From assembly GCF_047501465.1 (NCBI RefSeq), contig NZ_JAZDRL010000001.1, forward strand, positions 124,001-188,000: a DNA stretch of 64,000 nt, given 5' to 3'. The notes below the pieces were generated by a model. It was not told where the DNA came from, searched no databases, and was given only the letters and a program-made list of their open reading frames with translations. Within the stretch, counting starts at the first letter, position 1. Every line of letters starts with the position of its first letter. Origin of the DNA: Pseudochelatococcus sp047501465 (GTDB lineage: Bacteria > Pseudomonadota > Alphaproteobacteria > Rhizobiales > Beijerinckiaceae). Position numbers and translations under genes: made by a program. Positions 36,116 to 45,169 of the stretch are shown in pieces.

Positions 36116-38875
36116 TTGGCTGACGAACACGATAAGCCCGGCGCCGGTATGCCGGGAAGCGACATTAAACCTGTTTCAATCATCGATGAGATGAAGCGCA
36201 GCTACCTCGATTACGCCATGAGCGTGATCGTTAGCCGTGCGCTTCCGGATTTGCGCGATGGCCTCAAGCCCGTGCATCGACGGATTCTTTTCTCGATGTC
36301 GGAAAACGGCTACACGCCTGACAAGAAATACGTCAAATCAGCCCGCATAGTGGGTGACGTTATGGGTCAATATCACCCCCATGGCGACTCCTCGATCTAT
36401 GACGCACTCGTACGCATGGCGCAGGGATTTTCCATGCGCCTGCCACTTGTCGATGGCCAGGGTAACTTCGGTTCCGTCGATGGTGATCCTGCTGCTGCGA
36501 TGCGATATACTGAATCGCGCATGGCTAAGGCTGCCATGGCAATTCTGGAGGATATCGATAAGGACACCGTCGATTTCCGCCCCAACTATGATGAATCAAA
36601 ATTTGAGCCGGTGGTGTTGCCGGCACGCTTTCCTAATCTGCTGGTGAATGGTGCAGGCGGTATCGCGGTTGGTATGGCCACAAACATCCCTCCCCATAAT
36701 CTGGGCGAGGTTGTAGATGCGTGTGTTGCCTATATTGCGGATCCCGAGATCACGACTGAGTCGTTGATCGAGATAGTGCCTGGCCCGGATTTCCCTACCG
36801 GTGCCACCATTCTGGGGCGTTCAGGCATCCGGTCAGCCTATACGACGGGGCGCGGCTCCATTGTGCAGCGGGCCAAAAGCCGCATTGAAGAAATTCGTAA
36901 AGATCGTGAAGCCATTATCTTCACCGAGATTCCCTATCAGGTGAATAAGGCAACGCTTTGCGAGCGCATCGGCGAGCTGGTGCGCGAGAAAAAGATCGAA
37001 GGTATTGCAGAACTACGCGATGAATCAGACCGCGATGGAATGCGCATCGTCATTGAGCTGAAGCGTGATGCTGTCGGTGAGGTGGTTCTGAATCAGCTTT
37101 ACCGCTTCACTGCGCTACAATCCAGCTTCGGTGCCAATATGGTGGCGCTCAATGGTGGTCGGCCAGAGCAGTTGACGCTGCGGGATATGATCAGCGCCTT
37201 TGTCGATTTCCGTGAAGAAGTCGTGGCCCGGCGTACGCGGTTCTTGCTCAACAAGGCGCGGGATCGTGCGCATGTGTTGGTAGGGCTTGCTATCGCTGTG
37301 GCGAACATTGATGAGGTCATTCGTCTGATCCGCACATCGCCAGATCCCAATACGGCGCGCGAATTGCTAATGACGCGCGATTGGCCGGCGCGAGATGTCG
37401 AGTCGCTGATTGTGTTGATCGCGGATCCACGCCATTTTGTTCAAGAAGATGGCACTTACCGGCTATCTGAAACGCAAGCACGCGCTATTCTCGAATTGCG
37501 GTTGCAGCGTTTGACAGCACTTGGTCGCGATGAAATCGCTGATGAGTTGAATAAGCTGGCAGCTGAAATTGAGGATTATCTCGATATTCTGCAGTCGCGC
37601 GTACGCATTATGGGCATTGTGCGCGATGAGTTGCTGGCTGTGCGAGAGGCGTTTGCAACGCCTCGTCGTACCGAGATCGTCGATTGGGATTCCGATGTCG
37701 ATGACGAGGACCTGATCCAGCGTGAGGATATGGTCGTTACAGTTTCGCACGCGGGGTATATTAAGCGCGTGCCGCTTTCAACCTATCGTGCACAGCGCCG
37801 TGGCGGTAAAGGGCGCTCTGCCATGCAGACGCGCGATGCGGATTTTGTGACACGCTTGTTCGTGGCTAATACGCATACGCCTGTGCTGTTCTTCTCGTCG
37901 CGCGGGCAGGTTTATAAGGAAAAAGTGTGGCGGCTTCCGCTTTCTGCGCCTAATGCGCGCGGTAAGGCGCTCGTGAATATTCTGCCCTTGGCAGAAGGTG
38001 AACGTATTACCACAATTATGCCGCTTCCGGAGGATGAGGCGAGCTGGGCAACTCTCGATGTCATGTTTGCTACGGCTTCAGGGAATGTTCGTCGTAACAA
38101 GCTTTCTGACTTCGTGCAGGTGAATCGAGCCGGTAAAATTGCCATGAAGCTCGATGAAGGCGATCATATCGTGGATGTGCAGATTAGCACTGAAATGGAT
38201 GACGTGCTGTTGACGACCGCATCAGGGCAGGCGATTCGCTTTGCAACACCGGAAGTGCGTGTGTTCAAGGGGCGCGATTCCACGGGCGTCCGTGGTATTA
38301 CGCTTGCAAAAGATGACACAGTGATTTCGTTGTCGATCCTGCGCCATATGGATGCTACCGCGGAAGAGCGTGTCACCTATCTTAAACTTGCCAATGCAGC
38401 GCGCCGCGCCGTTAACGGTGAGGGCCTTGAAACTGAAGAGCCAGTTGAAGCGGAAGACGGAGCGCAGGAAATCGCGCTGGGGCAGGAGCGCTATGCAACG
38501 CTTAGTGCTGCTGAGCAATTCGTGCTGACGCTCTCTGAAAACGGTTATGGCAAACGCACGTCCTCTTATGAATATCGCGTTACAGGGCGTGGCGGTAAGG
38601 GCATCGTCGCCATGGCAGTGAATGAACGGAATGGGCAACTTGTTGCATCGTTCCCCGTTGAGGGGTCAGATCAGATCATGCTGGTGACCGATGGCGGGCA
38701 GCTTATCCGTGTGCCTGTGGAAGGCATTCGGATGACGGGCCGTTCAGCACAGGGTGTGATTGTGTTCAATACCTCGGCTGACGAACATGTTGTATCAGTC
38801 GAACGCATCACTGATGAAGGCGATGACAGCGAAGGCGACGGAGCTGATATCAGTGACGAGGCTGGCGAAGGCTGA
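36116..38875 (+). CDS. gyrA: DNA gyrase subunit A
   Basis: Breakage-reunion subunit of gyrase. The 919-residue protein begins with the winged-helix region (IIDEMKRSYLDYAMSVIVSR), catalytic Tyr131 in AMRYTESRM, and the quinolone region HPHGDSSIYDALVRMAQ, where Ser92 and Asp96 match the sensitive-type residues Ser83 and Asp87 of E. coli. The C-terminal domain contains the GyrA-box (QRRGGKGRSA) and six-bladed repeats, and the tail is acidic. The start is TTG 36116 with AAAGGA 8 bases upstream. coaD follows after 10 bases. Confidence 0.96.
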   Translation: MADEHDKPGAGMPGSDIKPVSIIDEMKRSYLDYAMSVIVSRALPDLRDGLKPVHRRILFSMSENGYTPDKKYVKSARIVGDVMGQYHPHGDSSIYDALVRMAQGFSMRLPLVDGQGNFGSVDGDPAAAMRYTESRMAKAAMAILEDIDKDTVDFRPNYDESKFEPVVLPARFPNLLVNGAGGIAVGMATNIPPHNLGEVVDACVAYIADPEITTESLIEIVPGPDFPTGATILGRSGIRSAYTTGRGSIVQRAKSRIEEIRKDREAIIFTEIPYQVNKATLCERIGELVREKKIEGIAELRDESDRDGMRIVIELKRDAVGEVVLNQLYRFTALQSSFGANMVALNGGRPEQLTLRDMISAFVDFREEVVARRTRFLLNKARDRAHVLVGLAIAVANIDEVIRLIRTSPDPNTARELLMTRDWPARDVESLIVLIADPRHFVQEDGTYRLSETQARAILELRLQRLTALGRDEIADELNKLAAEIEDYLDILQSRVRIMGIVRDELLAVREAFATPRRTEIVDWDSDVDDEDLIQREDMVVTVSHAGYIKRVPLSTYRAQRRGGKGRSAMQTRDADFVTRLFVANTHTPVLFFSSRGQVYKEKVWRLPLSAPNARGKALVNILPLAEGERITTIMPLPEDEASWATLDVMFATASGNVRRNKLSDFVQVNRAGKIAMKLDEGDHIVDVQISTEMDDVLLTTASGQAIRFATPEVRVFKGRDSTGVRGITLAKDDTVISLSILRHMDATAEERVTYLKLANAARRAVNGEGLETEEPVEAEDGAQEIALGQERYATLSAAEQFVLTLSENGYGKRTSSYEYRVTGRGGKGIVAMAVNERNGQLVASFPVEGSDQIMLVTDGGQLIRVPVEGIRMTGRSAQGVIVFNTSADEHVVSVERITDEGDDSEGDGADISDEAGEG

Positions 38876-38885
38876 GGGAAACCTG

Positions 38886-39386
38886 ATGACGCGGGTGGCG
38901 ATTTATGCAGGGTCGTTCGATCCAGTAACCAATGGCCACCTTGATGTGGTGCGGGGCGCTGTATTGCTGGCCGATAAGCTGGTTGTCGCCATCGGCATTC
39001 ATCCAGGCAAGACGCCGCTGTTCTCCGCGCAAGAACGTGCTGCGATGCTTAATGAAGAATGCGCTCCACTGGCGCATATTGCTGGGGTCGATTTCGAAGT
39101 TGTGACGTTTGATGATCTCGTGGTGTCAGCAGCTCATAGAGCTGGAGCTTCAATCCTGATAAGAGGGCTTCGGGATGGCTCGGATCTTGATTATGAAATG
39201 CAGATGGCTGGTATGAATGGTGTTCTGGCGCCTGATGTGCAGACAGTTTTTCTGCCAGCTTCACCCTCGACGCGACCAATCACTGCAACACTGGTACGCC
39301 AAATTGCCAAGATGGGCGGCGATATTTCACACTTCGTCCCTGACCGTGTCGTTGAAAGGCTCCGTAAGCGTTTGGCTGGAGCGTGA
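38886..39386 (+). CDS. coaD: phosphopantetheine adenylyltransferase
   Basis: Penultimate step of coenzyme A synthesis: 4'-phosphopantetheine plus ATP to dephospho-CoA. From ATG 38886 it has 166 residues, normal for CoaD, with AIYAGSFDPVTNGHLDVV carrying the nucleotidyltransferase TNGH motif (15-18), ILIRGLRDGSDLDYE and the family block FLPASPSTRPITATLVRQIA followed by MGGDISHFVP. GAGGGA lies 6 bases upstream; the open frame begins 42 codons earlier inside gyrA. Cotranscription with gyrA is indicated by the 10-base gap, an order common in Alphaproteobacteria. A bidirectional terminator follows. Confidence 0.95.
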   Translation: MTRVAIYAGSFDPVTNGHLDVVRGAVLLADKLVVAIGIHPGKTPLFSAQERAAMLNEECAPLAHIAGVDFEVVTFDDLVVSAAHRAGASILIRGLRDGSDLDYEMQMAGMNGVLAPDVQTVFLPASPSTRPITATLVRQIAKMGGDISHFVPDRVVERLRKRLAGA

Positions 39387-39435
39387 CAATAGCGGTAGGC
39401 AGCTGTGGAAATTTAGAGTCAGACCGATTATTTGT

Positions 39436-39475
39436 AAAAAAGGGGAGAGCGTGTCATGCACGCTCTCCCCTTTTT
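39436..39475. terminator. bidirectional Rho-independent terminator between coaD and the L,D-transpeptidase
   Basis: A 12-bp GC-rich stem (GGGGAGAGCGTG and its complement) with a 5-base loop, flanked by an A-run and a T-run, stands between convergent genes and would end transcription from both sides. It is one of the strongest hairpins in the window. Confidence 0.95.
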
Positions 39476-39605
39476 CTTGATCGTTGGTATTGCCGCCAAA
39501 CTTAGAGTTGCGCTCAATCAACCAGGAGGAGGCTTTCTACCCTGTCGGCATGCATATGATAATGCATTTATATTCGCGGGTGCGAAAACCACCATCTTTG
39601 ACGTG

Positions 39606-40289
39606 TTACGAAAACTCGGCGAGCTCTGGAGGCAACTGTGATTTCAGTACGACGACCTTGGTGCCGAGCGGGATGCGGGCATGTAGGTCGACAATGTCCT
39701 GATTCAGGAGACGGATGCATCCGCTCGATAATGACTGGCCAATTGATGACGGGTCATTGGTGCCATGGATACGATAAAGTGTATCGCGATCACCCTGATA
39801 GAGATATAGCGCGCGGGCACCCAGTGGGTTATCCAGGCTAGGCCTCATACCGTTGCGGTACTTTTCCAGCTCAGGCTGACGTTTAATCATCTCCGATGGA
39901 GGTGTCCAAACGGGCCATTCTGCCTTGCGGCGAATGTTTGCACGACCATTCCAGTCAAACCCATCGCGACCAACACCGACACCATAGCGAATGGCGCGGC
40001 CCTCTGGGCGCACGAGGAACAGGAAGTGATTGCCCGGATCGATCACAATAGTGCCCGGCTGTTCCGGCGTGGGGTATGCAACCTCACGGCGGAAGAACTG
40101 AGGGTCGATCATTTCAAGATCAACTGCCGGCACAGGAAAGCGCTCATATGGCATTGCTGCATACATGCGCACAAAGTGCGGATCGATTTGTGGAATTACC
40201 GGTTCAAGTACCGGTGGCGGTTGGGTCGCGCATGCCGCAACCGCAAAGGGGGCGCCAAGTACGAACGCTCGTCTGCTGATCGTTACCAT
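39606..40289 (-). CDS. L,D-transpeptidase (YkuD) lipoprotein
   Basis: Cross-links peptidoglycan via meso-diaminopimelate residues or attaches proteins to it. From ATG 40289 (GAGGA upstream) it has 227 residues. The N-terminus reads ISRRAFVLGAPFAVAACAT: a twin-arginine-like pair followed by a lipobox with Cys20, so a Tat-exported lipoprotein is suggested. The YkuD domain ends in the catalytic motif from His175 (HGTNDPSSIG) to Cys191 (SLSSGCIRL). GNHFLFLV is its family entry strand. It faces coaD across the terminator, and its start lies 444 bases from the first GTA gene on the opposite strand. Confidence 0.9.
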   Translation of the reverse strand: MVTISRRAFVLGAPFAVAACATQPPPVLEPVIPQIDPHFVRMYAAMPYERFPVPAVDLEMIDPQFFRREVAYPTPEQPGTIVIDPGNHFLFLVRPEGRAIRYGVGVGRDGFDWNGRANIRRKAEWPVWTPPSEMIKRQPELEKYRNGMRPSLDNPLGARALYLYQGDRDTLYRIHGTNDPSSIGQSLSSGCIRLLNQDIVDLHARIPLGTKVVVLKSQLPPELAEFS

Positions 40290-40733
40290 AATGTCCTCAA
40301 GACTGACAAAGTCCACCCTCGCCCTCGCCCGAAGAGAAGGCAATTTCAAGACGTATCAGGGCCTAAATGCCCTTGTTGACCGCAGTTGATAGCAAATACG
40401 TTAACGTGTGGTATTTTGAGCACGATTTTGGGACGTTTTTGTTCAATTGCCTGTGAACAGCGCGAAAATGGGTATTTCAGGATAGGAAAATAGTCCTTGA
40501 CATCGTAACGGTGTTCAGCTAGGTTTCATACATGCTCCAAAAGTGTGCCTGAAAGTCGCTGACGTCTCCGGACCGGCGGCTTTTTTGTTATGCATTCTGT
40601 GGGGCGTATCGGACATTGGATTGATGCTCAATGTACCATCATGGCATTTCAGTGTGTGAAGCTGGATCGCAACCGTGTTGCTCATCATCCGGCTCTTTCT
40701 GGTTTTACCCGACACGTTGAATGAGGAGGGGTC
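40290..40733. other. 444-base region upstream of the GTA cluster
   Basis: It separates the leftward transpeptidase from the rightward GTA genes and so holds both promoters. A sigma-70-like promoter (40497-40525) is the only element I would name. No TTAA-N7-TTAA sites for CtrA, the usual GTA activator, were found by eye. A 200-base leader would precede gp1 if the named promoter is right. Confidence 0.5.
40497..40525 (+). promoter_or_regulatory. candidate sigma-70 promoter for the GTA cluster
   Basis: A perfect -35 hexamer TTGACA, 17-base spacer and weak -10 TAGGTT sit about 200 bases before gp1 in the only sizeable gap before the cluster. The poor -10 fits a promoter needing an activator; this is inference. 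Confidence 0.35.
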
Positions 40734-41327
40734 ATGCCTCTATCTGACCGTGCTGCTATTAGAGGCAGCGCTGATGAAGTCGTGTGGGCGGAGGCGCAGC
40801 GTCTTTATGAACAGACGCGCACACCCGCGCAGGATATCGCCACTATGCTCGGACGGGATAATACCCGCGCACTCTATCGCATCGCGGAACGACGCGGCTG
40901 GAAGCGACAAATCCGCGAGCGCGGCAGGCCAGGCACACATGAAGTGAGTGCGAAAACATCTGACCGACGCGATCTGGTTTCGGGTGTTAAGGGGCGCCGC
41001 CAGCTTATCCAGAAGCTGGAAAAGACAGTAGGACGCGAAATAGCAGCCATCGATGCGCGGCTACGGAAATTTGCTTCAGCCGATGCGGATGGTGTGCATG
41101 GCATAGATCATGAACGCCATGCAAGGGCGCTTGCTACTCTTGCGAGGACTTTGCGAGAGCTTGCAGCAATTGAACGCGCAGAATTGCAGGCGCTCGATGC
41201 GCAACTGTCAGAGGATGACGATGACGATTTCCCGCGCGATGCCGATACGCTCCGAAACACGCTTGCGCAACGCCTTGAGCAATTGTCTCAAGAGCGGGAA
41301 TCTCGTGCGTTTTCTGACGACCTGTGA
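40734..41327 (+). CDS. GTA small terminase subunit (gp1)
   Basis: A 197-residue protein at the head of the packaging cluster. The N-terminus is a helix-turn-helix-like region (QRLYEQTRTPAQDIATMLGR followed by ALYRIAERRGWKRQIRERG), as expected for DNA recognition, then a charged helical central part (LQALDAQLSEDDDDDFPRD) for oligomerisation and a C-terminal tail. Small terminases of GTAs show relaxed specificity, so host DNA is packaged. GAGGAGGGG lies just before the ATG. The large terminase start overlaps its 3' end by about 23 bases. Confidence 0.8.
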   Translation: MPLSDRAAIRGSADEVVWAEAQRLYEQTRTPAQDIATMLGRDNTRALYRIAERRGWKRQIRERGRPGTHEVSAKTSDRRDLVSGVKGRRQLIQKLEKTVGREIAAIDARLRKFASADADGVHGIDHERHARALATLARTLRELAAIERAELQALDAQLSEDDDDDFPRDADTLRNTLAQRLEQLSQERESRAFSDDL

Positions 41328-42597
41328 GCCAGCAGACCTGCACTATCTATCGCATGCATGGGCTGAGGTTTGGGCGCGTGACGATCAATTGCCGCCTGAA
41401 ATTGCGCAAGGCGGCGATGATTGGACAGTGTGGCTCGTGATTGGAGGTCGCGGAGCCGGTAAAACGCGTACGGGAGCTGAATGGGTGAGGGGAATGGCAC
41501 TGGGATTGCCGCCCTTCAGTAATGTGCCGATCAGGCGGATCGCACTCGTTGGCGAGACAATTGCTGATGTGCGGGAGGTGATGGTTGAGGGGGTTTCAGG
41601 GGTGCTGGCTGTGCACCCGCGTAGTGAGCGGCCAACGTGGATTCCTACGCGCCGCAGATTGGAATGGCCAAACGGTTCTGTAGCGCAGGTATTCTCGGCT
41701 GAGGACCCGGAAGCATTGCGTGGCCCGCAATTCGGCGCGGCGTGGTGCGATGAATTATGCAAATGGCGTCATGCCGAGGAGACATGGGATATGTTGCAAT
41801 TTGGTCTGCGTCTGGGGGAGCAGCCGCGTGAACTCGTCACCACGACACCGCGCCCTATTCCTTTGCTGAAGAAGCTCATGGCGGACCCACGTGCGGCCAT
41901 CACCCGGGCATCGACTCGCGCCAATGCCTGGAATCTCGCGCCTGCTTTTCTTGATGCGGTCGTGGGGCGTTATGCCGGCACGCGTCTGGGGAGACAGGAG
42001 CTGGAGGGTGAGCTGATCGAGGAGCGTGCAGATGCGCTCTGGACACGCGCTACGATTGAGGCCGCGCGTGTTGAGGATGTGCCGCCTCTCTCGCGGATCG
42101 TGGTAGCGGTTGATCCACCTGCGACTTCCGGTAAGCGGGCAGATGCATGTGGTCTGGTTGTGGCCGGATGTGATGATGCTGGTACATTTTATGTGCTTGA
42201 AGATGCCACAATGGAAAGGGCACGGCCCGCAGAATGGGCGGCGCGCGCTATAGCCCTTTATCATCATCATGCAGCTGATGCGCTCGTGGTTGAAGTCAAT
42301 CAGGGGGGCGAGATGGCAACCGCTGTACTGAACGAAGTGGATGCAAGTGTACCGGTTACCGCTGTGCGGGCCACGCGTGGGAAGTATTTGCGGGCAGAGC
42401 CTATTGCTGCGCTCTATGAGCAGAGCCGGGTGCGGCATGCAGGTGTTTTTCCGGCACTTGAGGATGAGATGAGTGATTTTGCTCCGGGCGGCCTATCCAA
42501 TGGGCGCTCACCCGATCGGCTGGATGCACTCGTTTGGGCGATCACAGCCCTTGCGCCTGTAGTCAAGGTGTCTGAACCGCGCGTAAGGCGGCTTTGA
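41305..42597 (+). CDS. GTA large terminase (gp2)
   Basis: The packaging ATPase and nuclease that pumps DNA into the head. The 430-residue form from GTG 41305 has Walker A GGRGAGKT (about 47-54) in VIGGRGAGKTRTGAEW, a Walker-type acidic strand near IALVGETIADVREVM, the coupling region (ELVTTTPRPIPLLKKL), and an RNase H-like nuclease domain starting VAVDPPATSGKRADACGLVV with later Asp/Glu residues. The frame is open back to 41110 inside gp1, so the start is uncertain; the GTG has a weak GGGAA, and the sequence after it resembles the usual N-terminus (WARDDQLPPE). Confidence 0.9.
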   Translation: MRFLTTCEPADLHYLSHAWAEVWARDDQLPPEIAQGGDDWTVWLVIGGRGAGKTRTGAEWVRGMALGLPPFSNVPIRRIALVGETIADVREVMVEGVSGVLAVHPRSERPTWIPTRRRLEWPNGSVAQVFSAEDPEALRGPQFGAAWCDELCKWRHAEETWDMLQFGLRLGEQPRELVTTTPRPIPLLKKLMADPRAAITRASTRANAWNLAPAFLDAVVGRYAGTRLGRQELEGELIEERADALWTRATIEAARVEDVPPLSRIVVAVDPPATSGKRADACGLVVAGCDDAGTFYVLEDATMERARPAEWAARAIALYHHHAADALVVEVNQGGEMATAVLNEVDASVPVTAVRATRGKYLRAEPIAALYEQSRVRHAGVFPALEDEMSDFAPGGLSNGRSPDRLDALVWAITALAPVVKVSEPRVRRL

Positions 42598-42644
42598 CGA
42601 TATCTTTATTCAAGCAGGTGCTTGCCTTAATCAAGGAGTGAATG

Positions 42645-43268
42645 ATGAGCGATATCGGCGCTGGCAATGGGGTTTCAGATAACTTCACCGTAAGTGTGGA
42701 AGCCACACGTGAGGCCATGCTTGATCTTGAGAACGTCGCGAAACGTTTTGGAAATACCGTCACCGGAGTGTTCTCGCGGGCGGTTGTTAATGGCAAGCAG
42801 TTTGATGATGTGATCCGATCACTTGGCGCGCGCCTTACCCAAATGGCGCTGCAATCTGCGCTGAAACCACTCGAATCCGTAATCAGCTCTGGCCTCAGTG
42901 GATTGCTTGATAAGGGTATTGGTTCGCTGGGATCAGCACTTTCCGGTAATCTCTTTGCCGCCAATGCTGCAGGCAATGTGATTGCCGGGGGGGCAGTACG
43001 GCCCTTCGCGAATGGTGGTGTTGTTGCTTCACCCACGTATTTCCCGCTTGGGCGGGGAGCGGGGCTAATGGGTGAAAAAGGTGCTGAGGCCATCATGCCA
43101 CTTGCGCGCGGTCCTGATGGGAAGCTCGGTGTGCAAGCCGGTGGCGGTGGGAGTAGCAGCGTCAACGTGATCATCAATGCGCAGGATGTAGAGAGCTTTC
43201 GACGCTCCGAAGCTCAGGTCGCAGCCTCCCTGGCCCGGGCTGTATCACGCGGCCGTCGCGCCCTATAG
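42645..43268 (+). CDS. GTA tail tape measure protein (gp11), displaced
   Basis: A 207-residue tape-measure-type protein, close to the RcGTA gp11 size. The N-terminal helix (ATREAMLDLENVAKRFGNTV) precedes a Gly/Ala-rich hydrophobic middle with FANGGVVASPTYFPLG and GLMGEKGAEAIMPLARG, the GTA gp11 hallmark, and the C-terminus has SSVNVIINAQDVESFRRSEA and a basic tail. It sets tail length and guides tail polymerisation. AAGGAG is 6 bases before ATG 42645 (another ATG is at 42642). In RcGTA this gene lies between gp10.1 and gp12; here it is between terminase and portal, and gp10.1 is followed directly by gp12. Confidence 0.85.
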   Translation: MSDIGAGNGVSDNFTVSVEATREAMLDLENVAKRFGNTVTGVFSRAVVNGKQFDDVIRSLGARLTQMALQSALKPLESVISSGLSGLLDKGIGSLGSALSGNLFAANAAGNVIAGGAVRPFANGGVVASPTYFPLGRGAGLMGEKGAEAIMPLARGPDGKLGVQAGGGGSSSVNVIINAQDVESFRRSEAQVAASLARAVSRGRRAL

Positions 43269-43458
43269 GATGCATTGATCTTCGCATCAGTGGGCCTGCA
43301 AATGGCACAACTCTCTGCGCTTCCGGTGCTCATGGATATTGGTCCATGGCGCTCCGGTTTTCGAGTGGTCACTCCTAGGTGAAGCTCAAAGTATCTTAGA
43401 TTGCACCTCTTCGCGCATTATTACGCGCGCGCTTTATCCAACCAGTCAGGACATTGCC

Positions 43459-44733
43459 ATGCCTTCATTCATCAACCGCCTGCTGGGCGGGGGAGAGCGC
43501 TTGCGCGCGGCTCCCGTGGGAATATCTGCAAACAATCATGCAGCCGCCAATGTGGTGGCACCGCAGGAACGGAAAGCATCAAGAACTGCTGCGTTGTTTG
43601 CGATGTCCGGGCTGGGGCGACCCGTTTGGACGCCGCGCGATTATCAGGCGCTCGCTCGTGAAGGGTTTCAGCGCAATGCAGTGGTGCATCGCTGCGTACG
43701 GCTAATTGCGGAATCTGCTGCATCCATCCCGCTGCTGCTCAAGGATGGGCGACAGGAATATGATGAGCATCCATTGCTTGCATTGCTGGCGCGCCCTAAT
43801 CCGCGCGAGGCTGGGGCAACGTTTCTTGAAGCAATTTATGGGCATCTACTCGTTGCCGGTAATGCCTATGTGGAAGCGGTCGCGCTGGATGGAATGCCGC
43901 GTGAGCTTTATGCGCTGCGACCAGATCGCATGCAGGTGGTGCCGGGGCCCGATGGGTGGCCTGCTGCTTATGATTATCGGGCCGGAAGTAAAAGCGTGCG
44001 CTTCCCGCAGGATGGTGAAGTGCCACCGATCTTGCATCTGCGGCTGTTTCATCCTGCTGATGATCACTATGGCCTGTCGCCCATGGAAGCAGCAGCTGTC
44101 GCGCTTGATATCCATAATGCTTCTGCCAGCTGGAATAAGGCGCTGCTCGATAATGCCGCGCGGCCTTCCGGGGCGCTGATCTATGCAGGGCCCGATGGCG
44201 CAAACATGACCGATGCGCAGTTCGAGCGGTTGAAGGCTGAGCTTGAGGCGCAGTTTCAGGGGGTTGCGAATGCGGGCCGGCCTTTGTTGCTCGAAGGTGG
44301 GCTGGAATGGCGGCAGTTGTCACTCACACCGGCTGAGATGGACTTTACCGAAGCGCGTGCAGCTGCCGTGCGGGAGATTGCGCTCGCATTCGGTGTGCCG
44401 CCGCTGATGCTCGGCCTGCCTGGTGACTCTACTTATGCGAACTATGCTGAGGCTAACCGGGCGTTCTGGCGCCAGACGGTTATTCCCCTGGTGCGGCGTA
44501 CTGCGCAGGCCTTGTCACACTGGCTTTCACCGGCATTTGGGGCAGGGCTGAATCTGGATCCCGATCTCGATTGTGTTGAGGCGCTTTCTGGTGAGCGTGA
44601 GGCGTTGTGGCGGCGGATTACTGCAGCAGATTTTCTCTCAGATGACGAAAAGCGCGAAGCCGTTGGCTATGGCGAGCGTAGCGGAGCAGGGCATGGTGCG
44701 CCGGGCAGTCATATGCCTTTACGCGGCGCGTGA
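43459..44733 (+). CDS. GTA portal protein (gp3)
   Basis: HK97-family portal, the dodecameric ring through which DNA enters the head and to which the tail binds. From ATG 43459 (AGGA 7 bases upstream) it has 424 residues. Features are VVHRCVRLIAESAASIPLLL, HPLLALLARPNPREAGATFL, NAYVEAVALDGMPRELYALR, and the C-terminal VPPLMLGLPGDSTYANYAEA with FWRQTVIPLVRR. The 190 bases between gp11 and this start hold no gene, and the frame extends 40 codons upstream with no conservation. Confidence 0.92.
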   Translation: MPSFINRLLGGGERLRAAPVGISANNHAAANVVAPQERKASRTAALFAMSGLGRPVWTPRDYQALAREGFQRNAVVHRCVRLIAESAASIPLLLKDGRQEYDEHPLLALLARPNPREAGATFLEAIYGHLLVAGNAYVEAVALDGMPRELYALRPDRMQVVPGPDGWPAAYDYRAGSKSVRFPQDGEVPPILHLRLFHPADDHYGLSPMEAAAVALDIHNASASWNKALLDNAARPSGALIYAGPDGANMTDAQFERLKAELEAQFQGVANAGRPLLLEGGLEWRQLSLTPAEMDFTEARAAAVREIALAFGVPPLMLGLPGDSTYANYAEANRAFWRQTVIPLVRRTAQALSHWLSPAFGAGLNLDPDLDCVEALSGEREALWRRITAADFLSDDEKREAVGYGERSGAGHGAPGSHMPLRGA

Positions 44734-44748
44734 GGTGGAGAATGCATC

Positions 44749-44958
44749 ATGCCTGCTGTCTCGGCGTTGGCCCCTGTGGCCGAAAGCTTCATTGCGCGTG
44801 GTGATCTTGCTCACCTCGCGCTTTTCATGTGGGCGGCGGGAGCATCGCTCCTGCTGGTGCTGACGCTACGCGACCTGGCGAGCGCAAACCAACGCTTCGA
44901 TGCATTCGTGCGCGAACTCGCCCGCTTCAACCGTCGGCACAAGGAGGACATGTCATGA
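44749..44958 (+). CDS. small membrane protein in the GTA cluster (gp3.5-like position)
   Basis: A 69-residue protein with one hydrophobic segment (LALFMWAAGASLLLVLTL, about 23-40) and a charged C-terminal helix (ANQRFDAFVRELARFNRRHK). GTGGAG lies 8 bases before the ATG. Its position between portal and protease matches the small gene found there in other GTAs; sequence function is unknown. Confidence 0.65.
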   Translation: MPAVSALAPVAESFIARGDLAHLALFMWAAGASLLLVLTLRDLASANQRFDAFVRELARFNRRHKEDMS

Positions 44959-44971
44959 CAGGAGAAGCCGC

Positions 44972-45169
44972 ATGGCCAAATCAGTAAGCCGCGCCGTGCC
45001 GCGTAAGCCCGCGCCAAAACGCGCTGAACCACCTGGCAAGATGCGGACGGCTGAGGAGGCGATTTCCGGCTTCATCCGCACACTCGAACGTCTCGATTCT
45101 GTCTCGACGCAGGCAACGCCAACATCCACGCAGAATAAGGCGCAGCCGCATCCATCGGAGGGGCAATGA
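44972..45169 (+). CDS. small basic hypothetical protein in the GTA cluster
   Basis: A 65-residue protein, Lys/Arg/Pro-rich at the N-terminus (MAKSVSRAVPRKPAPKRAEP) and helical in the middle (TAEEAISGFIRTLERLDSV). AGGAGAAG lies 4 bases before ATG 44972, and the stop overlaps the protease ATG by 4 bases (ATGA), which supports that it is translated. No family recognised. Confidence 0.55.
   Translation: MAKSVSRAVPRKPAPKRAEPPGKMRTAEEAISGFIRTLERLDSVSTQATPTSTQNKAQPHPSEGQ

Noticed and set aside
41755..42438. 227-codon frame antisense to the large terminase
   Set aside because: Antisense shadow without any recognisable domain.
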